The position numbers and the translations under genes were made by a program. A stretch of 64,000 bases of DNA from Amycolatopsis regifaucium. Its GTDB lineage: Bacteria > Actinomycetota > Actinomycetes > Mycobacteriales > Pseudonocardiaceae. A model generated the notes under the pieces. It did not search any database. It saw only the letters and a list, made by a program, of their open reading frames with translations, and was not told where the DNA came from. Below are positions 53,623 through 61,714 of this stretch, in pieces (the first letter of the stretch is position 1; the number at the start of each line of letters is the position of its first letter). The DNA is taken from contig NZ_LQCI01000023.1 of assembly GCF_001613935.1 (NCBI RefSeq), positions 1-64,000 of the forward strand, read 5' to 3'.

Positions 53623-53686
53623 CGCGTTTCGTCCTCTGAATGCGGTAGTTGCACGCGCAACGATCGCAACCAGAGGACGAAACGCG
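53623..53686. repeat. Family B palindrome, full copy
   Basis: Arms CGCGTTTCGTCCTCTGAATG.. and ..CAGAGGACGAAACGCG pair across 64 bases, with a near-palindromic centre GTTGCACGCGCAAC. It separates two plus-strand genes and could terminate the upstream operon. Confidence 0.88.
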
Positions 53687-53702
53687 ATGTTAGGTTGCGG
53701 GT

Positions 53703-54515
53703 GTGGCTGAAGAACTGACATTCGACATCCCGGTGGGGGCCGGGGTGGGCACGCGCGCCAACGCCGGCGGCACGCCGGTGACGCCCAAGGACGCGGCGAC
53801 CGTGATCCTCCTCCGCGACGGCGAGCAAGGCGTCGAGGTCTTCCTGCAACATCGCGTCAAGGGCATGCCGTTCGCGGGCGGGATGACCGTCTTTCCCGGC
53901 GGCGGCGTGGATTCCCGCGATGTCGACGCCTCGGTGAGCTGGGCGGGTCCGGAGCCCGCTTGGTGGGCGGAACGCTTCCGCTGTGCGGAATCGCTGGCCC
54001 GCGCCCTGGTGTGCGCGGCCGTGCGGGAGACCTTCGAGGAGTCGGGCGTCCTGCTCGCGAGCCTCGGGGACTCCGTCGTCACCGACGCGACTCGGTACCA
54101 CGACGCCCGCGAGAAACTGGTCTCTCGTGAACTCTCACTCGCCGCGTTCCTTGAAGCGAACGGCCTGACGCTGCGCGCGGATCTCTTGCGCCCGTGGGCG
54201 AACTGGGTCACCCCGCCCGAGGAACCGCGCCGCTACGACACCTGTTTCTTCGTCGCCGTGCTGCCGGAGGGGCAGCAGGCCGACGGCGCCACCTCCGAAG
54301 CCGTCGCCTCCGGCTGGCAGCGGCCGGAGGACGCCCTCACCGACGCCAAGGAAGGGCGCCGCATGCTCATGCCACCGACCTGGCTCACGCTCGCGGAACT
54401 CGGTACGTTCGACACGGCGGCGACGGCGCAGGCCAGCGAGCGCGAGATTATCAAGATCATGCCGACGCTGATCCGCGACGGTGACAAGGTCCGCGTCGTT
54501 TTGGACCCGGCGTGA
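53703..54515 (+). CDS. NUDIX hydrolase, NUDT19-like
   Basis: 270 residues. The NUDIX box is split: the Gly-rich half (GGMTVFPGGGVD) is separated from RETFEESGVLL by about 40 residues, the layout of NUDT19/RP2-type CoA-diphosphate hydrolases. The acidic REXXEE part is intact. Its stop overlaps the next GTG, coupling it to the MBL hydrolase gene. Confidence 0.88.
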   Translation: MAEELTFDIPVGAGVGTRANAGGTPVTPKDAATVILLRDGEQGVEVFLQHRVKGMPFAGGMTVFPGGGVDSRDVDASVSWAGPEPAWWAERFRCAESLARALVCAAVRETFEESGVLLASLGDSVVTDATRYHDAREKLVSRELSLAAFLEANGLTLRADLLRPWANWVTPPEEPRRYDTCFFVAVLPEGQQADGATSEAVASGWQRPEDALTDAKEGRRMLMPPTWLTLAELGTFDTAATAQASEREIIKIMPTLIRDGDKVRVVLDPA

Positions 54516-55282
54516 GCGCCCCCGCGTACGGCGTGCTGCGCCAGGTCACGCCGACGGCTTCGGTGCTGTTGGAGCACAACCCGTCGTCGATGACGTTGGA
54601 GGGCACCAATTCGTGGGTGCTGCGCGGGCCGGGAGCGTCCGGTTCCGTGGTCGTCGACCCCGGTCACGAGGACATCGAACACCTGACGCTGCTCGCCGAG
54701 ACCGGCGCCGTCGAGCTGATCATCCTTACCCACCATCATCCCGATCACGCCGAGGGCGCCCCGTGGTTCGCCGACCGGGTCGGCGCTCCGGTGCGGGCCT
54801 TCGACGAGTCGCTGTGCGTCGGCGGCAAGCCCCTTGTGGACGGTGAAGTGATCGAGGCAGGCGGCCTGGAGATCTCAGTGCTGCACACGCCCGGGCACAC
54901 CGGCGACTCGATCTGCCTGCGGTCCGAAGGGCAGCTCCTGACCGGCGACACCATCCTCGGCCGCGGCACCACGGTGCTGCACGACCTCGGCGATTACCTG
55001 CGCTCACTGCGGAAACTCGTCGAGTTACCCGAGGGCACCATCGGTCTCCCGGGGCACGGCCCCGAACTGCCCGATCTCACCGCGACCGCGCGCGAATACC
55101 TGGCACACCGGGAACAGCGGCTGGACCAGGTGCGTTCGGCACTGAAGGTCCTCGGCGCGGACGCGACGCCACGCCAGGTCGTCGAGGTCGTCTACGCCGA
55201 CGTCGACAAGGCTTTGTGGGCGCCCGCGGAGTGGAGTGTGCAGGCACAATTGGACTACCTGAGGTCGGAGGACGGCGAATGA
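54512..55282 (+). CDS. MBL-fold metallo-hydrolase (LACTB2-like)
   Basis: 256 residues. THHHPDHAEG supplies the HxHxDH zinc motif, HTPGHTGD and GDTILG add the further ligands, and LPGHGP the last His. It resembles LACTB2/Rv3677c-type hydrolases, some of which act on RNA. It is flanked by coupled genes on both sides (NUDIX and glutaredoxin). Confidence 0.9.
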   Translation: MSAPAYGVLRQVTPTASVLLEHNPSSMTLEGTNSWVLRGPGASGSVVVDPGHEDIEHLTLLAETGAVELIILTHHHPDHAEGAPWFADRVGAPVRAFDESLCVGGKPLVDGEVIEAGGLEISVLHTPGHTGDSICLRSEGQLLTGDTILGRGTTVLHDLGDYLRSLRKLVELPEGTIGLPGHGPELPDLTATAREYLAHREQRLDQVRSALKVLGADATPRQVVEVVYADVDKALWAPAEWSVQAQLDYLRSEDGE

Positions 55283-55530
55283 GTGACGTCGAGGTCGAGT
55301 TCTACTGGCGCCCCGGATGCGGATTCTGCGCCGCGCTGGAGCGGCCGCTGTCGAAGAGTGGCTTCAACGTGAAGCGGGTCAACATCTGGGAGGACCCGGC
55401 CGCCGCCGCGCGCGTGCGTTCGGTGGCTGACGGGAACGAGGTCGTGCCGACCGTGTTCGTGGGCTCGAAAGCGATGGTGAACCCTTCGTTCGCGGAGATC
55501 GAAGCCGCGGTGAAGGCCGCTTCCGCCTGA
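55279..55530 (+). CDS. Glutaredoxin-like protein (mycoredoxin type)
   Basis: 83 residues with a thioredoxin fold and the redox motif CGFC in WRPGCGFC, and a TVFVGS cis-Pro region (VPTVFVG). Actinobacterial mycoredoxins of this size reduce mycothiol mixed disulfides. The ATG overlaps the MBL gene stop by four bases. A family A repeat follows the stop. Confidence 0.85.
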   Translation: MSDVEVEFYWRPGCGFCAALERPLSKSGFNVKRVNIWEDPAAAARVRSVADGNEVVPTVFVGSKAMVNPSFAEIEAAVKAASA

Positions 55531-55548
55531 CGTCAGCCTCCCGCCCGC

Positions 55549-55591
55549 GCAATGAAGGGGCCTTTCATCGCAAAATTTGCAATGAAAGGCC
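55549..55591. repeat. Family A palindrome, full copy
   Basis: Arms GCAATGAAGGGGCCTTTCAT and its partner enclose CGCAAAATTTG with one mismatch. It sits in the convergent gap between the glutaredoxin and sliding-clamp-like genes. Confidence 0.92.
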
Positions 55592-55606
55592 CCTTCATTG
55601 CATTTT

Positions 55607-56671
55607 TCAGCGGGGAAGCATCGGCATCACGTAGTACGTCAGGTCCACCTCGCCCGGGTTCACCGACCGGATGACGCAAGCCCGCATGCCGGGCTGGATA
55701 TCGAGTCGGACCCGTTCTCCCGCGAAACCCTGCAGCGCGTCCAGCAGGTAGCGCGCCTGGAACGAGGGTGACGTCCGGCCGCCGGAGACCTCGGCTTTCA
55801 GAGTCTCCTCGGCTTCGCCGGTGTCCTGCTTCGAACTGGCGAGCCGCAGGTGCGCATCGCCGACCTCCAGCGTCAGCACGCGACGCTCATCCGCGTAGAC
55901 GCCCACCCGGCGCACCGCGGCGGCCAGCGTGTCGGCGGCGACCTCGACCGTCGTGTCCACAGTGGACGACTCGATCAGCTTCTCCGACAGGAATCCCGCG
56001 TCGAGTACGGCGGTGGTGACGGCGACGTCCATCCAGCTCAGCCCGAACCGGGTCCCGTCGCCATGCAGGCCGACGATGCCCCGCGCCTGCTTCGCCGTCT
56101 CGGCCAGCAGACCGGCTGGGACGAGCGCGTCGATCGGCTCGCCTCCGGAGCGCAGCGGCAGGGTGGCCACGGCCATCCGGTACCGGTCGGACGCGGTCAG
56201 CCGCAGTTCACGGCTGAAGCCTTGGACACGGACGCCGGTGAACATCGGCAGCGCGTCGTCCTTGGCCGCCGTGCCGGCGACCGTGCGCAACGCGGTCACC
56301 AGAGCGTGACCGTCCACTTCGGACACCTTGGGTGGCATGTCCGGGAGCCGCAGTTCGCGGCTCAGCAGCGGAAGCGCGAAGCGGCCGCCTTCGACCCGTA
56401 TGGCCAGTCGCGAGCCTTCGACGACCAGGCGCACCAGGTCGTCGTCGATCATGCGCAACGTCTCCGCGAGCGGCCCGGCCGGGACGATGACCTCACCGTC
56501 CGTGTGAACCGTGGCGGCACTGGTCAGGCGGACCGCTCGTTCGCTGTCGCTGCCGCCGACGGTCAGCCCGTCGCGCCCGGCGCGCAGAAGCAGGGCGGAC
56601 CGGGCGGACAGCAGTTTCGCGGCGGCGGAAACGGCGGACGAGAGGGAGCGGGTGGCGGCGGTCAGGTCCAT
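55607..56671 (-). CDS. DNA polymerase III beta-clamp paralogue (DnaN-like)
   Basis: 354 residues forming three DnaN-type domains. The central-domain SDRYRMAVATLPL stretch and the C-terminal YYVMPMLPR (close to the MPMRL end of true clamps) are recognisable. Clamps encircle DNA and tether polymerases. It lacks the dnaA-dnaN-recF context and is somewhat short, so it is probably a second clamp. Such paralogues can give resistance to clamp-binding antibiotics (as GriR does for griselimycin) or serve a specialised polymerase; neither partner is nearby. Confidence 0.85.
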   Translation of the reverse strand: MDLTAATRSLSSAVSAAAKLLSARSALLLRAGRDGLTVGGSDSERAVRLTSAATVHTDGEVIVPAGPLAETLRMIDDDLVRLVVEGSRLAIRVEGGRFALPLLSRELRLPDMPPKVSEVDGHALVTALRTVAGTAAKDDALPMFTGVRVQGFSRELRLTASDRYRMAVATLPLRSGGEPIDALVPAGLLAETAKQARGIVGLHGDGTRFGLSWMDVAVTTAVLDAGFLSEKLIESSTVDTTVEVAADTLAAAVRRVGVYADERRVLTLEVGDAHLRLASSKQDTGEAEETLKAEVSGGRTSPSFQARYLLDALQGFAGERVRLDIQPGMRACVIRSVNPGEVDLTYYVMPMLPR

Positions 56672-56680
56672 GCCCGCAAG

Positions 56681-57955
56681 CTAGCGGGCGGCACCGACAA
56701 GTTCCGGCGCCTCGGCGACGGCCTCGGGCGACCGCGGGCGGAAGGTGCCGCGCAGCAGCCAGACCACGGCGGCGAGCGCGAAGCCGACCCCGCCGGCGGC
56801 GAGGAACGCCGCTTCGGTGCCCGCGTGCTCGACGAGGTAACCGCTGATCGACTGCCCGAACGCGAGACCGAGGGTCACCGCGGTGAGCACCCAGCCGAAC
56901 GCCTCGGCCGCCGTGCCCTTCGGCGCGGCGATCTCGATCGCTGCCGAATGCGTCGTCGACTGGGGCGTGATGAGCGCCCCTGCCGCGAGCATGGCGAGCG
57001 CGAGGCCCCAAAGCGACCCCGGCAGCGCGAGCAGCGCCACCAGCGCGCCGAACGCGGCCAGCAGCACCGGCAGGCGCAGACCCATCTGCCGTGGCCACGG
57101 GCGCAGGCTGTACGCGACGCCGAACGCGACCGAACTGACCGACCAGGCCGAAAGCAGCAGTCCGCCGATCGAGGTGTTCCCGGCCTCGGTGGCGGCCGCC
57201 GGGACGGCGACCTCGACGAAGCCGATCACGGCACCGAAGCCGAGCGCGGCGAGCGCGAGCGTGCGCATGCCGGGGCTGGCCAGCGCGCCGAGCAGCTTGC
57301 CGCCCGTCGACGGCGACGGACCCCAGGCGCGCACGGTCGGACTCAGCGCGAACAGCACCGCGCCCGCGATCATGGTCAGCGCGCCGGTCACGATGCCGGT
57401 GCCCGCCCACGGCGCGGCGATCAGCAGACCCGCGAAACCGGGGCCGAGGATGAAGAAGACCTCCATGCTGATCGCCTCGTAGGAAAACGCGGCGTTCCGC
57501 GTCGGCCCGGCGGGCAGGAGCCGTGTCCACAGCGCCCGCGAAGCCGAACCGACCATCGGCTCGGTGATCCCGGTGCCGAAGGCGAGCGGGACCAGCACGA
57601 GCGTCGGCGCGTGTGCCTCGATCGCGAACACCAGGGCGGTCATCGCCAGCGCGAAGAGCACCGTGGTCGTCAGCAGCGGCCGCGTCGGCCCGAAGCGGTC
57701 GATGAGCCGTCCCTGCACGACCGCGCCGACCGAGACGCCGACCAGTGACCCTGCCGACACCAGCCCGGCCGAAGCGAAGGAGCCCGTCTCGCGCTGGACG
57801 TAGAGCAACGCGGAAATGCCGATCATCGCGATCGGCAGGCGGGCGAGCAGGGACGCGATGACCGCCCCGCGGGACCCGGGCGCGGTCAGCGCGGCTCGGT
57901 AGTCGGCGAGGGAGGTGCGGTGGCTCTCGGAGTGTTCGGACACAGACTGGGACAC
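56681..57955 (-). CDS. MFS transporter
   Basis: 424 residues with 12 helices, the motif QGRLIDRFGPTRP between helices 2 and 3, and a long N-terminal cytoplasmic tail. It resembles the MFS protein at 32185. The start is GTG 57955. Two GTACC-containing palindromes (57956-57991) precede it. The gap to the clamp gene downstream is nine bases on the same strand, so the two may be co-transcribed. Confidence 0.87.
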   Translation of the reverse strand: MSQSVSEHSESHRTSLADYRAALTAPGSRGAVIASLLARLPIAMIGISALLYVQRETGSFASAGLVSAGSLVGVSVGAVVQGRLIDRFGPTRPLLTTTVLFALAMTALVFAIEAHAPTLVLVPLAFGTGITEPMVGSASRALWTRLLPAGPTRNAAFSYEAISMEVFFILGPGFAGLLIAAPWAGTGIVTGALTMIAGAVLFALSPTVRAWGPSPSTGGKLLGALASPGMRTLALAALGFGAVIGFVEVAVPAAATEAGNTSIGGLLLSAWSVSSVAFGVAYSLRPWPRQMGLRLPVLLAAFGALVALLALPGSLWGLALAMLAAGALITPQSTTHSAAIEIAAPKGTAAEAFGWVLTAVTLGLAFGQSISGYLVEHAGTEAAFLAAGGVGFALAAVVWLLRGTFRPRSPEAVAEAPELVGAAR

Positions 57956-58149
57956 GCGTACCAGTATGCTTACTTTGGTACGCGAGTACCAGTTATCTGG
58001 CGGTAAGGTTTGTCACCCCCGGGTTCTGGGTACCTCGCCCCTTGAGTCGCCTGGGTTCGTCTCGATCAGGTAACAGTCAGCCGATTCTGGGTCGTTCGGG
58101 GCAACAAATGACCCCGGATGGCGTCCTTGAGAGTGAAAGAACTTGAGTT
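57956..58149. promoter_or_regulatory. MFS upstream region with operator palindrome
   Basis: TGGTACGCGAGTACCA (57976-57991) is a near-perfect palindrome, preceded at 57956-57963 by CGCGTACCA, a half site. It resembles the site at 33402-33418 before the paralogous MFS gene. The rest to 58149 shows no gene. Confidence 0.55.
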
Positions 58150-58322
58150 CACGGCCGACGGCCGTGGATGGTTGTAGAACAGCACGCAGTCTCCAGCTCC
58201 CTCCGGCGTACGGGTCGGGGCCTTGTTCCGGAGGGCGGGGAGCGCGGATCGTCGGGGGATGGTCCGCGCACAGCGAAGAGCCGGTGCGCCACGTCGGGGG
58301 TGGCGCCCGGCTCTTCGTTGTG
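58150..58322 (+). other. Structured non-coding region, candidate RNA
   Basis: Three hairpins follow one another: CACGGCC-GAC-GGCCGTG (58150-58166), CCCTCCGG..CCGGAGGG (58199-58235) and a terminator-like stem of about 18 bp with one bulge (58274-58317; CGAAGAGCCGG at its base) followed by TTGTGT. No credible ORF spans it. Plus strand is suggested by the final hairpin. No known RNA family recognised. Confidence 0.35.
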
Positions 58323-58332
58323 TCAGGTCACC

Positions 58333-58391
58333 AGTGCAATGAAGGGGCCTTTCATCGCAAAATTTGCGATGAAAGGCCCCTTCATTGCACT
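58333..58391. repeat. Family A palindrome, full copy
   Basis: Perfect 29-base arms (58333-58361, 58363-58391; AGTGCAATGAAGGGGCCTTT.. ) around a single base. It is 12 bases beyond the crp stop codon (minus strand). Confidence 0.95.
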
Positions 58392-58403
58392 TGAAGTACG
58401 GGA

Positions 58404-59078
58404 CTAACGGGCGCGGCGAGCCAAGCGCTCCGGGTCCAGGATCAGGACGCTCTTGCCTTCGAGCCGCAGCCAGCCACGGTGCGCGAAGTCGGCGAGAGCC
58501 TTGTTGACGGTCTCGCGCGAGGCGCCGACGTACTGGGCGATCTCTTCCTGCGTCAGGTCGTGGGTGACCCGCAGCAGACCGGCTTCCTGGCTGCCGAAGC
58601 GCTGCGCGAGCTGCAGCAGCGCGCGCGCCACGCGACCGGGGACGTCGGTGAAGATCAGCTCGGCGACCATGTTGTTCGTCCGGCGCAGCCTGCGGGCGAC
58701 GACCCGCAGTAACTGCTCGGCGATCTCCGGGCGCGTGGAGATCCACTGCCGCAGCGCCGGGCGGTCCATCGTCACCGCACGGACCTCGGTCACGGTCGTC
58801 GCGCTGGACGTCCGCGGGCCGGGGTCGAAAATCGACAGCTCGCCGAACATGTCGGACGGGCCGAAGATGCCCAGCAGGTTCTCGCGGCCGTCAGGTGACT
58901 TGCGGCCGATCTTCACCTTGCCGGATTGGATGATGTAAAGCTTGTCGCCGGGTTCACCCTCGTTGAAGATGACATGCCCGCGAGGAAACTCCACGGATTC
59001 CAAGGTCTGTGCCAGCGCCTCGGCGGCTGCCGGCTCAACACCCTGGAAAATGCCCGCTCGGGCCAGGGTTTCGTCCAC
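58404..59078 (-). CDS. crp: Crp/Fnr family transcriptional regulator
   Basis: 224 residues: a cyclic-nucleotide-binding beta barrel (about 10-125, with GEPGDKLYIIQSGKVKIG and FGELSIFDPGPRTSSA) and a C-terminal winged helix (TQEEIAQYVGASRETVNKAL). The RTSSA phosphate-binding cassette suggests real cAMP binding. Position matches Rv3676 (Crp) and corynebacterial GlxR. Likely a global regulator. Confidence 0.93.
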   Translation of the reverse strand: MDETLARAGIFQGVEPAAAEALAQTLESVEFPRGHVIFNEGEPGDKLYIIQSGKVKIGRKSPDGRENLLGIFGPSDMFGELSIFDPGPRTSSATTVTEVRAVTMDRPALRQWISTRPEIAEQLLRVVARRLRRTNNMVAELIFTDVPGRVARALLQLAQRFGSQEAGLLRVTHDLTQEEIAQYVGASRETVNKALADFAHRGWLRLEGKSVLILDPERLARRAR

Positions 59079-59238
59079 CTCGGGTGCCTCCTCATCGAGA
59101 AACGACGCCGACCCCCTCGTTTCCGGGGCTCGTGTCGCCGATCACTTTTCGCGTCAGTCTAGGGCGTGCAGGCAAGATCGCCCGTCGGCTCGCCGCAGGC
59201 GCGTCCGTGCCGAGAACGATCTCGCTCGAACGTGGAGC

Positions 59239-59490
59239 CTAACTCCGCACGCGCCGCGCGCGTAGCCTGGCCGCCTTCCCGCCCAGCCTGCGCAGCCGGA
59301 ACAGCTCGAGCGCGCGCCCGATGCCGTGCCCGTACAGGGCCCTGACCTCGTTGGGCTGTGCCTGCTCGAGGAACTCCTCGACTTCGTTCTCCTGCACCGC
59401 GACGTGCTTGAGCCTGGTCTCCACGCGCTCCATGAACAGCGCGAAGAACATGATCACCAGCGGGACCAGGATGACGAACCAGACTGTCAT
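59239..59490 (-). CDS. Small membrane protein next to crp (Rv3675-like position)
   Basis: 83 residues: one N-terminal membrane helix (about 3-20), then a charged helical stretch and a very basic tail (RLRRLGGKAARLRARRVRS). It occupies the position of the small membrane gene between crp and nth in mycobacteria. Function unknown. Confidence 0.75.
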   Translation of the reverse strand: MTVWFVILVPLVIMFFALFMERVETRLKHVAVQENEVEEFLEQAQPNEVRALYGHGIGRALELFRLRRLGGKAARLRARRVRS

Positions 59491-59646
59491 GAGCCCTGCC
59501 CGGGGAATTCCGAAAAACTGTGCATTACTCCAGATCCTCGCTCATGGCGTCCTCGATCGAAGCGCCGAGGTGGTGCTCTGGCGTGTCGGGCGACGACCGG
59601 TGGGTGCTCCCACTGGCTCGTCCGATGGCGCCCGTAGGCTATCGGG

Positions 59647-60411
59647 GTGCCTCCTGCCCCCACCAATGCCCCCCGTGCGGGGGGTAAGGGTGAAAGCCGG
59701 CTCGCGTTGGTCAGACGTGCCAGGCGGATGAAGCGTTGCCTCGACGACGAGTTCCCGGACGCCCACTGCGAGCTTGACTTCACCACTCCGCTCGAACTGC
59801 TGGTCGCGGTCGTGCTGTCGGCGCAGACCACCGACGTCCGTGTGAATCAGGTCACTCCCGCGCTCTTCGCGCGCTATCGAACCGCCGCCGACTACGCCGC
59901 CGCCGATCGCGCCGAACTCGAGGAGTACCTCCGCCCGACGGGGTTCTTCCGGGCCAAGGCGAACTCGCTGATGGGGCTGGGCGCGGCGTTGGTGGAGCGC
60001 TACGACGGCGAAGTGCCCGGCAAGCTGAAGGACCTCGTCACGCTGCCCGGTGTCGGCCGCAAGACGGCCAACGTCGTGCTCGGTGACGCCTTCGGGGTCC
60101 CCGGGATCACCGTCGACACCCATTTCGGGCGCCTGGTCCGCCGCTGGGGCTGGACCGAGGAGGAAGACCCGGTCAAGGTCGAGCACGCCGTCGGCGAGCT
60201 GATCCCGCGCAAGGAGTGGACGCTCCTGTCGCATCGGACGATCTTCCACGGCCGCCGCGTCTGCCACGCCCGCAAACCGGCCTGTGGCGCCTGTCCGTTG
60301 GCGAAGCTGTGCCCCTCGTACGGAACCGGCCCGACCGAGTTCGAAGAAGCCGCGAAACTGGTCAAGGGCGAGGAGCGCGAGCACATCCTGGATCTGGCGG
60401 CGCGCCGGTGA
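59647..60411 (+). CDS. nth: Endonuclease III
   Basis: A 254-residue DNA glycosylase/AP lyase for oxidised pyrimidines. The helix-hairpin-helix LPGVGRKTA supplies catalytic Lys139, Asp157 lies in VDTHFGR, and the 4Fe-4S ligands C206, C213, C216 and C222 have the C-x6-C-x2-C-x5-C spacing. Starts at GTG 59647. Its stop overlaps the next GTG, coupling it to the thioredoxin-like gene. Confidence 0.95.
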   Translation: MPPAPTNAPRAGGKGESRLALVRRARRMKRCLDDEFPDAHCELDFTTPLELLVAVVLSAQTTDVRVNQVTPALFARYRTAADYAAADRAELEEYLRPTGFFRAKANSLMGLGAALVERYDGEVPGKLKDLVTLPGVGRKTANVVLGDAFGVPGITVDTHFGRLVRRWGWTEEEDPVKVEHAVGELIPRKEWTLLSHRTIFHGRRVCHARKPACGACPLAKLCPSYGTGPTEFEEAAKLVKGEEREHILDLAARR

Positions 60412-61004
60412 CCAAGGTCACCAAGCTGGCCCTCGGTGCCGCGGTGCTGGTGGTGGCCCTGATCGTCGCGCTGCTCACGGCCCGTGACGACCAAGGGCCG
60501 GTCAAGACGGCGGGGGACCTCACGGCGGCCCGTGCGAAAGCCGCGCTCGCCGCGTGCCCGCCGCCCGGACCGGGCGAGGTGGCGACGCTGCGCGGGGTCG
60601 ACGTCGAATGCCTCGGCGACGGCTCCCGCGTCGACCTCGCCAAGGCGCTTTCGGGCGGTCCGGTGCTGGTCAACCTGTGGGCGTCGTGGTGCCGGCCGTG
60701 CCGCGGCGAGCTACCCCTGCTCCAGGAGTACGCGACTCGGCCCGGTGCCGCCCGTGTGCTTCTCGTCCAGGTCGCGAGTTCCGGGGCCGACGGGCTGGCG
60801 ATGCTGGCCGAACTGGGTGTCCGGCTGCCTTCCGTGTTCGACGGTGACGGGCAGTCAGGGCCGGTGCGGACCGCACTGAAGGTCCCTTCCTCCCTTCCCG
60901 CGACGTATGTGGTCACGGCGGGCGGGGACGTCCGGCTCATCGAGAACCCACGCGTCTTCCTGAACACTGAGCAGGTGCGCGCCGCAGTGGAAGGGACACC
61001 ATGA
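60408..61004 (+). CDS. Membrane-anchored thioredoxin-like protein (TlpA type)
   Basis: 198 residues: an N-terminal membrane anchor (about 5-24) and an extracytoplasmic thioredoxin fold with WASWCRPCRGELP and a cis-Pro region (SLPATYVV). Probably acts on exported protein thiols. It matches Rv3673c in the conserved gene order. It is coupled to nth and to the NUDIX gene by 4-base overlaps. Confidence 0.88.
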   Translation: MTKVTKLALGAAVLVVALIVALLTARDDQGPVKTAGDLTAARAKAALAACPPPGPGEVATLRGVDVECLGDGSRVDLAKALSGGPVLVNLWASWCRPCRGELPLLQEYATRPGAARVLLVQVASSGADGLAMLAELGVRLPSVFDGDGQSGPVRTALKVPSSLPATYVVTAGGDVRLIENPRVFLNTEQVRAAVEGTP

Positions 61005-61708
61005 CCGGCCCTCTCGTGGACCCGGAAGCAGTGCCGGCCTGGTTGCAACCGCTGGTCAAGATCAGCCGGGACGTCGGCGCCGAAACGTTCAGCCGGTTCA
61101 GCGTGCCGCCGGACGCGAGCTATCGCCCGGCATCCGTGCTGATGCTCTTCGGCGAAGGCCCGGAGGGACCGGACGTCCTGCTCCAGCGTCGCGCCGACAC
61201 CCTCGGCTCACACGCCGGCCAGGTCTCCTTCCCCGGCGGAGGCGCCGAGCCCGGCGACGACGGACCGGTCGCCACCGCCCTGCGCGAGGCGGAGGAGGAG
61301 ACCGGCGTCGAGCCATCGGGGGTGCTGCCGGTGGCGATCTTCCCCGAACTTTTCGTGCCGGTGTCCGGCTTCGCCGTGACGCCGGTGCTCGCCTACTGGC
61401 GGACGCCGTCCCCGGTGCACGCCGTCGACCCCGGCGAGACGGCCGCGGTGGCCAGGGTGCCGGTCGCCGAACTCACCGATCCGGCGAACCGGTTCCAGGT
61501 CGAACGCAAAGGATTCGGCTGGAAGGGGCCCGCCTTCGACGTCGGCGGGCTCTTCGTCTGGGGCTTCACGGGCGGGCTGCTCGCGATGACGTTGTCGCTC
61601 GGTGGCTGGGAACGCGAATGGGACCACGGCGACGTCCGGGACCTTGACGTAGCGTTGGCCGAACATCAGGCGCGGGTCGAGGGGCGGCAAGTGCCGGAGA
61701 AGGAGTAG
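61001..61708 (+). CDS. NUDIX hydrolase, CoA-pyrophosphatase type
   Basis: 235 residues. SHAGQVSFPGGGAEPGDDGP and REAEEETGV form the NUDIX box with the preceding LLQRR segment characteristic of the CoA-diphosphatase (NudL-like) subgroup. It likely hydrolyses CoA or related nucleotides. ATG overlaps the previous stop. It is followed by marP after six bases. Confidence 0.9.
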   Translation: MTGPLVDPEAVPAWLQPLVKISRDVGAETFSRFSVPPDASYRPASVLMLFGEGPEGPDVLLQRRADTLGSHAGQVSFPGGGAEPGDDGPVATALREAEEETGVEPSGVLPVAIFPELFVPVSGFAVTPVLAYWRTPSPVHAVDPGETAAVARVPVAELTDPANRFQVERKGFGWKGPAFDVGGLFVWGFTGGLLAMTLSLGGWEREWDHGDVRDLDVALAEHQARVEGRQVPEKE

Positions 61709-61714
61709 GCGCCG

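Noticed and set aside
55607..56671. Chromosome replication origin near the DnaN-like gene
   Set aside because: No dnaA, recF, gyrB or DnaA-box cluster is nearby, so this is a paralogue rather than the oriC-linked dnaN.
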